Shown here piece after piece: positions 49,852 through 59,139 of a stretch of DNA of 64,000 nt. Origin of the DNA: Qipengyuania vesicularis (GTDB lineage Bacteria; Pseudomonadota; Alphaproteobacteria; Sphingomonadales; Sphingomonadaceae). Below the pieces are notes generated by a model, which saw only the letters and a program-made list of their open reading frames with translations, was not told the DNA's origin and did no database searches. The position numbers and the translations under genes are program-made. Every line of letters starts with the position of its first letter. Position 1 is the stretch's first letter. The stretch is from NCBI RefSeq assembly GCF_019711415.1, contig NZ_JAIGNJ010000001.1, positions 551,001 through 615,000 on the forward strand. The letters are read 5' to 3'.

Positions 49852-51810
49852 GTGACCAAATATCTGTTTTTATTGAGTGCTTCGGCGCTGTGCGTTCCCG
49901 CGCAGGCGCTGGCACAATCCTCGACCGAGGATGCGCTGGCGGAGATTATCTCAGCGCAGGAAGGCGAACCTGTCGATTCCGGCGAGCTGGATGACGCCGG
50001 TTGCTGCTACTTCTCCGGTGAACGGATCCAGCCTTCGACCATTACAGTTACCGCCACCGGCCTCGGCACCGATGTCCGCAACACTGGTCAGGCCGTGACC
50101 GTTATCGGCTCGGACGAGATCGATGCTGTGCAGGGTGCGGATATCTCCCGCGTTCTGCAGCGTTCGCCCGGCCTTACCTTGTCGCGCAATGGCGGCACAG
50201 GCAGCTTCACCGGAGTAAACATCCGTGGGGCCAATTCCGAACAGGTGCTGGTGCTGGTCGACGGTGTGCGCGTGGCCGACCAGGCTTCCCCCGCAGGAGG
50301 ATTCGACTTTGGCAATTTGCTCACCGGCACGGCGGGCAAGCTCGACATCCTGCGCGGCTCGAACAGCACGATCTGGGGTTCGGATGCCGTCGGCGGGGTG
50401 ATCGACATCAGCACTCGCGCGGAAACGGGCCTGAAGGGTTCGATCGAATATGGTGCGCGTGACACGCTGTTCGCCAGCGCTGCGGCGGGCGTGGACGAGG
50501 ACGGGCTCTACCTGGGCCTGACCGGCTCATGGTTCGAAACCCGCGGCTTTTCCGCCGCGGCCGACGGCACCGAGGACGACCGCTTCGAACAGTTCGCGCT
50601 CGGCGCGGTGGCCTTCGTCGACCTCACGCCCGAACTCGAGGCCTTTGCCCATGCCAATTTCAGCGAGGGCGATCTGGAAATCGACGGCTTCTCCTTCTCG
50701 CCGCCTTTCGGCCTGGTCGATAGTGACGACACCCAGAAAACGACGCGGCATTGGGGCGATGTGGGTCTGGCCTACTACGGCAACGACCTGACCCTGCGCG
50801 CGAGCTTCAGCCTGTCGGATACCGAACGAACCAATCGTACCGGCGATGGCTCGGTCAGCTTCGCCAGCGAAGGCCGCAGCGAACGGCTCGCATCTCGAGG
50901 CGAATACCGATTGCTCGGCGGCCTCGCGCTGGCGTTTGGCGGCGAACACGAGTGGAGCGATTTCGACACAAATTTCGATGCTCCCGCCGAGACCAGCACG
51001 ACCGGAGCCTATGCGCAGCTCGGCTGGGTCATGGGCAATCTCGCCGCCCATCTGGGTGCGCGCGTCGACAGTCCGGAAGACTTCGATACGGTCGTGAGCT
51101 TCGGGGGCGACGTGAGCTACGGCTTCGAAGGCGACTTGCGCGTTCGCGCGAGTATCGGCGAAGGCTACAAGGCGCCTACGCTCTACCAGCTGTTCTCCGA
51201 CTTCGGGAATTCCGAACTTGAACCCGAAAGCAGCACCAGCTTCGATCTCGGTATCGAGAAGGGGCAGCGAGGCAGAGGACTTCATTTCGCGCTTACGGGA
51301 TTTCGCCGGGATAGCGAGGAGCTGATTGGCTTTGCCTCCTGCTTCGTCGCCACTCCTCCCGCGATCTGCAACGATGGCCGGTTCGGCTACTACGACAACA
51401 CGGGCAAGGCCCGCGCACAGGGCATCGAAGCCGAGCTCGGCGCGGATATTGCCGAGGGGCTGCGGTTGTCGGGTGTCTACAGCTTTGTCGACGCCGAGGA
51501 CCGCGAGACCGGCAATCGCCTCGCGCGTCGACCGCGGTACTCCGGCACGCTGTTCGCCGACTGGACCAGCGATTTCGGTTTGTCTCTCGGTGCAGACCTG
51601 CGGGTCGTTGGGGCCAGCTTTGACGAGGCAGGGAACTTCACGCGGCTCGACGGATACGAAGTGCTCGATCTGCGCGCGTCGCAGGATGTGGGCGAGCACC
51701 TCGAGCTGTTCGGCCGGGTCGAGAATGTCTTCGACGAAACCTACCAGACCGTCGCCGGATACGGCACGCCCGGACGCGGGGTATTCGTCGGCGTGAGGGC
51801 GCAGATGTGA
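49852..51810 (+). CDS. btuB: TonB-dependent cobalamin receptor (BtuB-like)
   Basis: 652 residues, outer-membrane channel for vitamin B12. Signal peptide (MTKYLFLLSASALCVPAQAL, cleavage near AQ-SS), a TonB box in STITVTATG (about residue 63), plug domain with DGVRVADQ, GSNSTIWGSDAVGGVI, and a beta-barrel. GTG 49852 has GGAGG five bases upstream; a GTG at 49837 is less likely. B12 specificity is inferred from the riboswitch and the BtuFCD-like genes that follow. The last residue is Met rather than the usual Phe. Confidence 0.92.
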   Translation: MTKYLFLLSASALCVPAQALAQSSTEDALAEIISAQEGEPVDSGELDDAGCCYFSGERIQPSTITVTATGLGTDVRNTGQAVTVIGSDEIDAVQGADISRVLQRSPGLTLSRNGGTGSFTGVNIRGANSEQVLVLVDGVRVADQASPAGGFDFGNLLTGTAGKLDILRGSNSTIWGSDAVGGVIDISTRAETGLKGSIEYGARDTLFASAAAGVDEDGLYLGLTGSWFETRGFSAAADGTEDDRFEQFALGAVAFVDLTPELEAFAHANFSEGDLEIDGFSFSPPFGLVDSDDTQKTTRHWGDVGLAYYGNDLTLRASFSLSDTERTNRTGDGSVSFASEGRSERLASRGEYRLLGGLALAFGGEHEWSDFDTNFDAPAETSTTGAYAQLGWVMGNLAAHLGARVDSPEDFDTVVSFGGDVSYGFEGDLRVRASIGEGYKAPTLYQLFSDFGNSELEPESSTSFDLGIEKGQRGRGLHFALTGFRRDSEELIGFASCFVATPPAICNDGRFGYYDNTGKARAQGIEAELGADIAEGLRLSGVYSFVDAEDRETGNRLARRPRYSGTLFADWTSDFGLSLGADLRVVGASFDEAGNFTRLDGYEVLDLRASQDVGEHLELFGRVENVFDETYQTVAGYGTPGRGVFVGVRAQM

Positions 51811-52616
51811 TCAGGCTGGCGCCCCTGCTCGCCATCCTGCTCGCCGGGTGCGCGCAGGGCGAAGCACGCGAGCGCACGGGGCACCATCCGACCATCGTCA
51901 GCCTCAATCCCTGCACCGACGCCATCCTCGCCGAGGTCGCTGCGCCGGGGCAACTGCTCGCAATTTCGCATTACAGCAAGGACCCGTCTTCGAGTTCGAT
52001 GGAGCCGGAGGACGCGGCACGCTACCGGGCGACAGGCGGCACGGTGGAAGAAGTGCTCGCGCTCGACCCCGATGTGGTCGTGGCGAGCGCTTTCATCGGC
52101 CCTGCAACGCGCGCGGCGCTCGAAGACCTCGGCCTGCGGGTCGTGACCTTCGGCGGCACGGCGACGGTCGAGGACAGTATCGCGCAGATCCGCGAGCTCG
52201 CTGCACTGGCAGGCCGGGCGGAAGAGAGCGAAGACCTCGTCCGCGATATCGAACTGGCGCTGGCTTCGGCTTCGGTTTCCGGCCAGCCAATCGAAGCGGC
52301 ACTGTGGCAGCCGGGCGGGATCGTCCCGGGCGAAGCCTCGCTGGTGAGTGACCTTCTGCGGCGCACTGGCTTCTCCAGTTATGGATCTGCGCGGGGCCTA
52401 GCGCAGGCAGACTATCTCTCGCTCGAGCAGGTCGTCGCCGATCCACCTGAAGTCCTGCTTGTCGCTGGAAACGAGGCGGGGCAGCGGCATCCCGTTCTCG
52501 ACCAGATTTCGGACATGAGACGCGAAGGATTCGATACCCGCCTGATCTACTGCGGAGGCCCGACGATCATCCGCGCGGCCGAGAGGCTGGCGAAAATTCG
52601 CGAGAATGCCTCGTGA
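51807..52616 (+). CDS. btuF: B12 ABC transporter, substrate-binding lipoprotein (BtuF-like)
   Basis: 269 residues with a lipobox LLAGC (Cys15), so it is tethered to the membrane, unlike the soluble enteric BtuF. The mature part has the class III binding-protein fold: HPTIVSLNPCTDAILAEVA, EEVLALDPDVVVAS and the long helix between lobes. GTG 51807 overlaps the btuB stop (GTGA). The partner permease and ATPase follow with four-base overlaps. Confidence 0.88.
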   Translation: MIRLAPLLAILLAGCAQGEARERTGHHPTIVSLNPCTDAILAEVAAPGQLLAISHYSKDPSSSSMEPEDAARYRATGGTVEEVLALDPDVVVASAFIGPATRAALEDLGLRVVTFGGTATVEDSIAQIRELAALAGRAEESEDLVRDIELALASASVSGQPIEAALWQPGGIVPGEASLVSDLLRRTGFSSYGSARGLAQADYLSLEQVVADPPEVLLVAGNEAGQRHPVLDQISDMRREGFDTRLIYCGGPTIIRAAERLAKIRENAS

Positions 52617-53566
52617 ACCGCGCGACGCTTACCTTCGCGGTGCTGCTTGCGCTAGCCCTGCCGCTCTCGCTGCTCGCGGGGCGCGTGTGGATCGACCCGG
52701 CGAGCACGCCCAATGCCGCGCTGATCCTAGGGGAATTGCGCCTGCCGCGGGCGCTGCTGGCGATCATCGTGGGTGGCGGGCTGGGTGCGGCAGGCGCCGC
52801 GATGCAGGGTTACCTGCGCAACCCGCTTGCCGATCCCGGCCTGTTCGGCATCGCGCCGGGAGCAGCGCTGGGTGCGGTAGTGGCGCTGTGGTTCGGTTAC
52901 ACTGCCAGTGCGTGGCTGCTCCCGCTCTTCGCCCTTATCGGCGCCGGCGGGGCGATGGCGCTGCTCGCTGCGATTGCCGGACGCACCGGCGGTATTGCGC
53001 TGTTCACCCTCGCGGGACTGATGGTGGCGAGCCTCGCGGGGGCGCTCACGGCTCTGGCGATCAGCATGGCACCCAATGCCTTTGCCATGAGCGAGATCGT
53101 GCTGTGGCTCAACGGCGCGCTGACCGACCGCAGCTGGCGGGAGGTCTGGCTGGCCGCACCGCTGGTCTCGCTGGGGATCCTGCTGCTCTGGCGCACGGGC
53201 CGCTCACTCGACGCGCTGACGCTCGGGGAGCCGGTTGCGCGCTCGCTCGGCATCGATACATCGCGCCTGCTCTGGCTTCTCATCCTCGGAATTGGCCTGA
53301 CCGTGGGCGCGAGTGTGGCCGTTGCGGGCATCATCGGCTTCGTCGGCCTGATCGTCCCGCATCTCGTACGCCCGCTGACCGACCGCAGGCCCTCGCAATT
53401 GATCGTGCCGAGCGCGCTCGCGGGTGCGCTCCTGGTGCTGGTTGCAGACAGCGTGGTGCGCATCCTGCCGCTGGTCACCGAACTGAGGCTCGGCATCGCG
53501 CTCAGCCTGCTCGGCGCGCCCTTCTTCCTCTGGCTGCTGCTACGCATGCGGAAGGGGCTGGCATGA
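52613..53566 (+). CDS. btuC: B12 ABC transporter permease (BtuC-like)
   Basis: 317 residues of the FecCD/BtuC permease family with about ten helices. Signatures: LRLPRALLAIIVGGGLGAAG, MQGYLRNPLADPGLFGIAPG and the cytoplasmic coupling segment VAVAGIIGFVGLIVPHLVRP. GTG 52613 overlaps btuF (GTGA). Substrate assigned from the riboswitch; without it, iron-siderophore transport would be equally possible. Confidence 0.9.
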   Translation: MNRATLTFAVLLALALPLSLLAGRVWIDPASTPNAALILGELRLPRALLAIIVGGGLGAAGAAMQGYLRNPLADPGLFGIAPGAALGAVVALWFGYTASAWLLPLFALIGAGGAMALLAAIAGRTGGIALFTLAGLMVASLAGALTALAISMAPNAFAMSEIVLWLNGALTDRSWREVWLAAPLVSLGILLLWRTGRSLDALTLGEPVARSLGIDTSRLLWLLILGIGLTVGASVAVAGIIGFVGLIVPHLVRPLTDRRPSQLIVPSALAGALLVLVADSVVRILPLVTELRLGIALSLLGAPFFLWLLLRMRKGLA

Positions 53567-54285
53567 CGCTAGAAGCGCGCAATTTGGTGCTGACGGAGCG
53601 GCTCGCGGGTATTTCGTGTTCGCTCCAGGCGGGACAGATCACGGCAATTTGCGGACCGAATGGTGCTGGCAAGTCTTCGCTCCTGCAGGCTCTCGCAGGC
53701 TTGCTGGAGATTGATGCAGGTGAAGTTCGGCTCGACGGCGCAGCTTTGCCGTCCTCACCAGAACGCGCGCGCTGTGTAGGCTATCTACCGCAATCGCCGG
53801 AGATCGCATGGGACGTGAGCGTTCGTTCGATTGTCGAGTTGGGTCGTATTCCATGGCGCGACGCTGCAGTCGAGCCGGTCGAGGCCGCACTGGACGCGCT
53901 GGACCTTAAAGGTTTCGAGCACCGCCGGGCGCAGACGCTCTCCGGAGGAGAGCAGGCGAGGGTCCTGCTGGCGCGCGTCTTGGCAGGCGAGCCCGGTTGG
54001 ATCCTCGCCGACGAACCCCTCGCAGCCCTCGATCTCGCGCATCAGGCGGCGCTGGTCGGGCATCTGCGCAAGGCTGCGCAGGCGGGTAGGGGCGTTGTAG
54101 TGGTGCTGCACGACCTTGCGGTGGCGATGAACCACGCCGACCGCGTGCTGGTGCTTAACGAAGGCAGGCTGGCCGCCGATGGCGCACCCGAAGAGGCCTT
54201 GTCCTCCGCACTGATCGGCAAGGTTTGGGGCGTCGAGACGCGCTGGCTCGGCGACGCAGGAAGGAAAGCCCTCGCGACATCCTGA
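53563..54285 (+). CDS. btuD: B12 ABC transporter ATP-binding protein (BtuD-like)
   Basis: 240 residues. Walker A GPNGAGKSS (31-39), Q-loop YLPQSPEI, signature TLSGGEQAR, Walker B WILADEPLAALD and the switch histidine VVVLHDLA. ATG 53563 overlaps btuC (ATGA). Completes the uptake operon; no cobalamin biosynthesis gene follows. A terminator lies 36 bases later. Confidence 0.92.
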   Translation: MTLEARNLVLTERLAGISCSLQAGQITAICGPNGAGKSSLLQALAGLLEIDAGEVRLDGAALPSSPERARCVGYLPQSPEIAWDVSVRSIVELGRIPWRDAAVEPVEAALDALDLKGFEHRRAQTLSGGEQARVLLARVLAGEPGWILADEPLAALDLAHQAALVGHLRKAAQAGRGVVVVLHDLAVAMNHADRVLVLNEGRLAADGAPEEALSSALIGKVWGVETRWLGDAGRKALATS

Positions 54286-54321
54286 GGGTCGCGGCGAGGG
54301 AAATCTATCCGCGCAAACAAA

Positions 54322-54347
54322 AAGGGCGGACCGCAAGGCCCGCCCTT
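54322..54347. terminator. bidirectional terminator between btuD and the M3 peptidase gene
   Basis: AAGGGCGG (54322-54329) pairs with CCGCCCTT (54340-54347) around a ten-base loop, with AAAC-AAAAA before and CTTCTTT after. It is well placed to end both the B12 operon and the convergent peptidase transcript. Confidence 0.78.
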
Positions 54348-54366
54348 CTTTCAGCTTTCGCTGCGC

Positions 54367-56613
54367 TTACTTCGTCGCGGAAGCGGGCAGCTGACCGTCC
54401 GAAACCTCGCTGTCCGAAGCCTCGTCGCCGGCAACAAGGCCGCGCGCTTCGAGCATCGGGGTCACGTCGGGCGCACGGCCCGCGAAGTTCTGGAACATCT
54501 GGAAGTAATCCATCGTCCCGCCGCGGCTGAGCACGGTGGCGCGATAATGATCGCCGTTTTCGCGCGTCAAGCCGCCGTTTTCGATGAACCACTTGCGGCT
54601 GTCACGGTCGAGCATCTCGGTCCACAGGTAGCTGTAGTAGCCTGCCGAATAGCCGGTCGGATTGCTGAAGACGTGGTTGAAGTAAGTGCTGCGATAGCGC
54701 GGCGGCACGAGATCGATCTCGAGACCGAGCTCTTCCAGCGACCGGCGTTCGAAGGCAGAAACCTTCTCCGGCGTGTCGAGCGCTGCAGCCTCTTCCTTCG
54801 ACAGCGCAGCCCACTTCATGTCGAGCAAGGCGGCTTCGACCACTTCGCCGAAATCGTAACCTTGGTTGAACTTCGACGCGGCTTCGATCTTCTCGATCAT
54901 CTCGACCGGGATCGGTTCGCCGGTTTCATAGTGGAAGGCGTAGTTCTTGAGGATCTCGGGCCAGGTCGCCCACATCTCGTGGACCTGGCTCGGATATTCA
55001 ACGAAGTCGCGCGCCGTTGCGGTGCCCGAGAGGCTTTCGTAGCGCTGGTCGGCAAAGAAGCCGTGCAGTGCGTGGCCGAATTCGTGGAAGGTCGTATTGA
55101 CCCAGTCGTAGCTCATCAACTGGACTTCGCCTTCGGGCGCCTTGGGCACGTTGAGCACATTGTAGATTACCGGCTTGGTGCCCCATTCGTGGCTCTGCTC
55201 GACGAAGTTGCTCATCCATGCGCCACCACGCTTGGAGGGGCGCTGGAACGGGTCGAAGTAGAACAGGCCGAGTTCCGAACCGTCACGGTCGAACACGGTG
55301 TAGGTCCACACGTCCGGGTGATAGGTCGGCAGGTCGGTCCGACGCTCGAAGGTCAGGCCGTAGAGCTTCTCGGCCATGTAGAACACGCCGTCTTCCAGCA
55401 CCTTGTCGAGCTGGAAGTATTCCATCATCGCATCTTCATCGAGTTCGTACTGCTCGGCCTTGATGCGGTTGGCATAGCGATACCAGTCCCACGGCTTCAC
55501 TTCGTAATCGCCGCCATCGGCTGCAATCGCGGCGTTGAGCATGGCTGCTTCGCGGCGCTGCGTCGCGGCGAGGGCAGGGACCATGGCTTCCATGAAGCCG
55601 AGCGCAGTTTCGGGCTTTTCTGCCATGCGATCCCACATGGTGTAGCTCGCCCAGTCGGGCTTGCCGAACAGGGCAGCCTTCTCGGCGCGCAGCTCTGCGA
55701 TCTTGGCGATCAGCAAGCGCGTGTCGATGTCGGTCGTCCCGTCTGCGCGGTGATAGCTTGCCTTGAACAGCTTCTCGCGAGCGGCGCGGTTCGTCATGCT
55801 CGGCAACAGGGGCTGCTGCGTCGTGTTCTGCAGCGCGATGGCGTATTTGCCGGGATGGCCTTCCTCGTCGGCCAGATCGGCTGCGGACTTGATGTCGGCA
55901 TCCGACAGGCCGGCAAGATCGCTGCGGTTGTCGAAGATGACCGGCTGGTCCGACATGGCGGCGCGTGCGGTCTGGCCGAACTCGGTGGTCAGCGTAGAAA
56001 GCTCTGAGTTGATTGCCTTGACCCGCTCACGCTGGGCTTCGGTCAGGAGGGCGCCTGCCTGGACCATGCTGTCATATGTATTTTCCAGCAGCGTCGCGTC
56101 TTCCGGCGTCATCGTCATTGCGGCGCGGTTGTCGTAGACGGCCTTCACGCGGGCGAAGAGTTCCGGATCGAGCGTGATGCTGTCGTTGTGGGCCGTCAGC
56201 TTGGGGCTGATCTCGGTGTTGATCTCGTCCAGGCGGTCGGTGGTGTTCGAACCGGTCAGGGCGAAGAACACGCGCGCTACGCGGCCGAGCATACGGCCGG
56301 ACTTTTCCATGGCGACGATGGTGTTCTCGAATGTCGGCGCGGCGGGATTGGCCTTGATCGCCTCGATCTCGGCCTTGTGGATCGCCATCCCCTGCTCGAA
56401 TGCAGGCAGGTAATCGTCTTCCGAGATCGCGTTGAAATCGGGCGTCTTGAACGGCAACGTGCTGTCCGACGCGAAGTATCCGGTGCCTTCGGGAATGGCG
56501 ACATCGGCTGCGACGTCAGCGTCGGCGATCGGGTCCATTTCTCCTCCCGGGGCAGTGGTGCAGGCTGAAAGAAGGGCGGCTGCGGCAGTCGTGGCCAGGA
56601 TGTGGGCCTTCAT
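54367..56613 (-). CDS. dcp: M3 family metallopeptidase, peptidyl-dipeptidase Dcp-like lipoprotein
   Basis: 748 residues. A lipobox LLSAC (Cys18) anchors it, so it should face the periplasm or outer membrane, whereas E. coli Dcp is mostly cytoplasmic. The zinc site HEFGH is at about residues 509-513 with the third ligand Glu downstream, and GGAWMSNFVEQS, GTATARDFVEYPSQ and SAGYYSYLWTE are M3 landmarks. It removes dipeptides from peptide C-termini in the family. Divergent from nothing; its own promoter should be in 56614-56765. Confidence 0.9.
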   Translation of the reverse strand: MKAHILATTAAAALLSACTTAPGGEMDPIADADVAADVAIPEGTGYFASDSTLPFKTPDFNAISEDDYLPAFEQGMAIHKAEIEAIKANPAAPTFENTIVAMEKSGRMLGRVARVFFALTGSNTTDRLDEINTEISPKLTAHNDSITLDPELFARVKAVYDNRAAMTMTPEDATLLENTYDSMVQAGALLTEAQRERVKAINSELSTLTTEFGQTARAAMSDQPVIFDNRSDLAGLSDADIKSAADLADEEGHPGKYAIALQNTTQQPLLPSMTNRAAREKLFKASYHRADGTTDIDTRLLIAKIAELRAEKAALFGKPDWASYTMWDRMAEKPETALGFMEAMVPALAATQRREAAMLNAAIAADGGDYEVKPWDWYRYANRIKAEQYELDEDAMMEYFQLDKVLEDGVFYMAEKLYGLTFERRTDLPTYHPDVWTYTVFDRDGSELGLFYFDPFQRPSKRGGAWMSNFVEQSHEWGTKPVIYNVLNVPKAPEGEVQLMSYDWVNTTFHEFGHALHGFFADQRYESLSGTATARDFVEYPSQVHEMWATWPEILKNYAFHYETGEPIPVEMIEKIEAASKFNQGYDFGEVVEAALLDMKWAALSKEEAAALDTPEKVSAFERRSLEELGLEIDLVPPRYRSTYFNHVFSNPTGYSAGYYSYLWTEMLDRDSRKWFIENGGLTRENGDHYRATVLSRGGTMDYFQMFQNFAGRAPDVTPMLEARGLVAGDEASDSEVSDGQLPASATK

Positions 56614-56765
56614 GATGTCTCCAATTTTCTATGCTTCTGCGATAACCAACGTTTCGCGGCACGAGTTGGTTGCATTTGCGACCAGCGGCTTGAAGCGCAA
56701 GTGAACGCTTTGCGCAAGTCGTAGTCAGGAAATGATCCGGACCAATCGACGGACGACTTCGACGG

Positions 56766-57395
56766 CTAGTCGATTGGCTTGCCTTCACCGCGCTCTGTCT
56801 GGTCCCGAGCGGCAATCGCCGCTTCTTCCAGCGCCTGCCGGTTTACGGTCATCACTCGCGGTCGACCGGTATCGTCAACCACCAGCCATAGCGATCCCAG
56901 TTCGAAGAATGCGCCCTGGTCCCTTTCGACGGTCATCTGCGACAGATCGAGTCTCTGCAGCATGTCCATCACGCGGTCGTCGAAGACCTCGTCGAATAGC
57001 TCTTCAACCTGATCCTCGCTCAGTTCGCGCCGCTCGCCGGTGCTGTCGATGTAGAGCAGCGGGATTCCGATCTGCTCGAGCACCCGAGCCTTGTTACCGC
57101 TTTGTGCGGCATCGCGCAGGGCGGAGATCGCAGCCTCGAACTGGCTCGGGCTGGTGCCGGTGGCGCAGGAAATGGCGCCGCCCTCCACGCTGTCGTGGGC
57201 GCGGTCGAACTCGACATCGGGTTCCTCCTGCCCGGACCACACCATCAAGAGGCAGTTTTCCGCCGGATCGGGGCTTGCCGCGGCTTCTACGGTCGCAAGC
57301 AGTTCTTCCCGGTCCGGATCAGCATCCGCAACCGGAGAGCAGGCCGAGAGAGAGCCTCCGAGAAACAGTGCATAAGTGGCGGTTCTTGCTATCAT
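56766..57395 (-). CDS. lipoprotein of unknown function
   Basis: 209 residues. Lipobox SLSAC (cysteine at 19) gives a lipoprotein. The mature part is acidic, with EELFDEVFDDRVMDML and a C-terminal segment LWLVVDDTGRPRVMTV. I do not recognise the family. ATG 57395 overlaps the thpR stop (ATGA), so the two are translationally coupled; the much longer open frame upstream is inside thpR. No clear partner function. Confidence 0.72.
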   Translation of the reverse strand: MIARTATYALFLGGSLSACSPVADADPDREELLATVEAAASPDPAENCLLMVWSGQEEPDVEFDRAHDSVEGGAISCATGTSPSQFEAAISALRDAAQSGNKARVLEQIGIPLLYIDSTGERRELSEDQVEELFDEVFDDRVMDMLQRLDLSQMTVERDQGAFFELGSLWLVVDDTGRPRVMTVNRQALEEAAIAARDQTERGEGKPID

Positions 57396-57934
57396 TTTCC
57401 GGCGGCAGTGTAGGTGACGACAGGTTCGTAGAGAGAACCCTCTTCGCGCAGGGTGCTCTCGTAGAGAACGTACTCTTCCACAGTCCAGGGACCAAGCGCG
57501 ACATCGACGTTTCGGGAAAGGAATGGTCCGACCGGTCCAGCGGAGCTGTTGAGGCGTGCAAGGGTGATATGCGGCACGAAGGGGTGGTCCAGAGGCTCCG
57601 CCCCGGCCTTGGTGCAGATGCGGTCGATCTTGCGATGCAGCCGAACGAGCGGCTCGCACGAAGTTATCGTGGCATAGGCGATCCGCGGGACACCCTTTCG
57701 TTCGAAAAATCCGCACCCTGCGATGTGAAGCTCGAACGGTTCGAAGCGAATGGCCTGTGCGGCTTCGGCGATATCGTCGGCCCGGTGGGTCTCGATCTCG
57801 CCGATATATCTGAGGGTCAGGTGCAGCTGGTCGTCATCTTGCCAGCGGGCATTGTCGATGCCGACCATGAGGTCGAGCAGCTTCTCGCGGATTGTAAGCG
57901 GAGGGCGGATACCGAAAAAGAGGCGGTGGCTCAT
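57392..57934 (-). CDS. thpR: RNA 2',3'-cyclic phosphodiesterase (ThpR)
   Basis: 180 residues of the 2H phosphoesterase family. Two catalytic HxT motifs, His38-Leu-Thr40 and His122-Ile-Thr124, are at the expected spacing, and the start MSHRLFFGIRPP is typical. Family members open 2',3'-cyclic phosphates on RNA and were once called 2'-5' RNA ligases. It precedes and overlaps the lipoprotein gene. Nothing unusual in length. Confidence 0.93.
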   Translation of the reverse strand: MSHRLFFGIRPPLTIREKLLDLMVGIDNARWQDDDQLHLTLRYIGEIETHRADDIAEAAQAIRFEPFELHIAGCGFFERKGVPRIAYATITSCEPLVRLHRKIDRICTKAGAEPLDHPFVPHITLARLNSSAGPVGPFLSRNVDVALGPWTVEEYVLYESTLREEGSLYEPVVTYTAAGK

Positions 57935-58023
57935 GGGTCATGCCCGTCGGGCGGGCCGTCTGGTGTTGGGCGGGCTCTTTGCACGACGAGCGGGCTGCGC
58001 GCCAGCCCGCTCGTGATGTTGGC

Positions 58024-58947
58024 TCAGGAAGATGCCGTATCGGCGGCTTCTCGCGGATCTTCGTAAGAGGCATTCATGAAGATCTTGGCCCTGCGTTCGG
58101 ATCGGAATTCCAGGCCGCGCGCGACCTTACCGGCGGCATGCGTGTAGTCGAGCTCGCTGGCGATGGCTTCGTAGTCGCGCGCCTCGATTGCGGCGTTGAG
58201 GCGCGGGCTCTTCCGTTCCGAAACATTCCCGAGACCGACATTGTAGACAAGGTCGAGAAGGGCATCGAATTCGTGCTGGTGGAGCGGCAGATCCCCCACT
58301 AGGGTGCGCACGCCCCGTTCGGCAGTCGCAAGATCCTGTTCGAGGAACTCCAGTACCTGTTCGTCGCTGATCCGGTCGCCCACGCGCAGATTATCTGCCG
58401 GGCGGACCAAGTGTCCGACCCCGACCGTGGGATAGCCTGCTACGTCTCGGTAAACCGTGTAGCGCACGCCTTCTTCCTCGATCAGCGCCTGCTTGAACTC
58501 GTCGCTTGCAGATAGACGGGCGGCATTCATGCGCAAGTCTTCAGCGGGGGCAGCCACGGTGAAGCGGGTCATGTCGACGGAAGCGGCACTCTGGGTGGGT
58601 GGTGCGGTGAAAGCGGCAAGGCTCATCGCGCCCGCGCCCATCATCAGCGACGCGCGCTTGCGTGTGGAGAGCCGGGGTTTGACCTTGTACACGCTCGCCG
58701 CAGCGCGACGCGCCCGCTTCAATTCGCGCCGATGTGCGCGATGCCTGCGAATGCGGCGCAGGAAAGCGCGCGCACCTTTTTGCTGGCCTGCATGCGGGGT
58801 GGATGTCCACTTTTCGTCGTCCAGCGGCCGTCCCAGGTCCTTGAGCAGTGCCTTTAGTCGCTCGCTCTGGATCGGGGGCTGTGGTTGCGGACTGTATTGC
58901 GGATCGCGTGGCGGTGCGCCCGAAATGGCTTTGTCCTGGTCTGACAT
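58024..58947 (-). CDS. membrane-anchored GH24 lysozyme-like protein
   Basis: 307 residues. The C-terminal half is a T4-lysozyme-like (GH24) domain with the catalytic spacing Glu159-x8-Asp168-x5-Thr174 (EGVRYTVYRDVAGYPTVGVGH). Before it are a Pro-rich acidic start, a strongly basic stretch (about 58-100, RRIRRHRAHRRELKRARR) and one hydrophobic segment (about 100-120) that would act as an anchor or signal. So the enzyme should be periplasmic with a cytosolic basic tail. No holin, spanin or phage gene is near. It may be a chromosomal muramidase that remodels peptidoglycan; or a domesticated endolysin. Confidence 0.84.
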   Translation of the reverse strand: MSDQDKAISGAPPRDPQYSPQPQPPIQSERLKALLKDLGRPLDDEKWTSTPHAGQQKGARAFLRRIRRHRAHRRELKRARRAAASVYKVKPRLSTRKRASLMMGAGAMSLAAFTAPPTQSAASVDMTRFTVAAPAEDLRMNAARLSASDEFKQALIEEEGVRYTVYRDVAGYPTVGVGHLVRPADNLRVGDRISDEQVLEFLEQDLATAERGVRTLVGDLPLHQHEFDALLDLVYNVGLGNVSERKSPRLNAAIEARDYEAIASELDYTHAAGKVARGLEFRSERRAKIFMNASYEDPREAADTASS

Positions 58948-59139
58948 CGTGTTGTGCGCCTTCGAATCGTCTGAATTGCAGCCGGTGGAGCGCGATTTCG
59001 CTCCCCGGGAGGGCCGGTTCCGCCATTCACACGGGAATGCGCGGGTTTTGCCCTGTTTGCCTATTCAACGGTTGGATGGGCCCGATAGGTCCACGTTTCG
59101 TCGCCCCTGCGCCACATATCGCGGGCTCGGAGCGGTGGA

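Noticed and set aside
52606..53562. In-frame extension of btuD through the whole btuC gene
   Set aside because: The ABC protein starts cleanly at ATG 53563 with the ATGA overlap; upstream residues are Arg/Ala-rich noise in a shifted frame of btuC.
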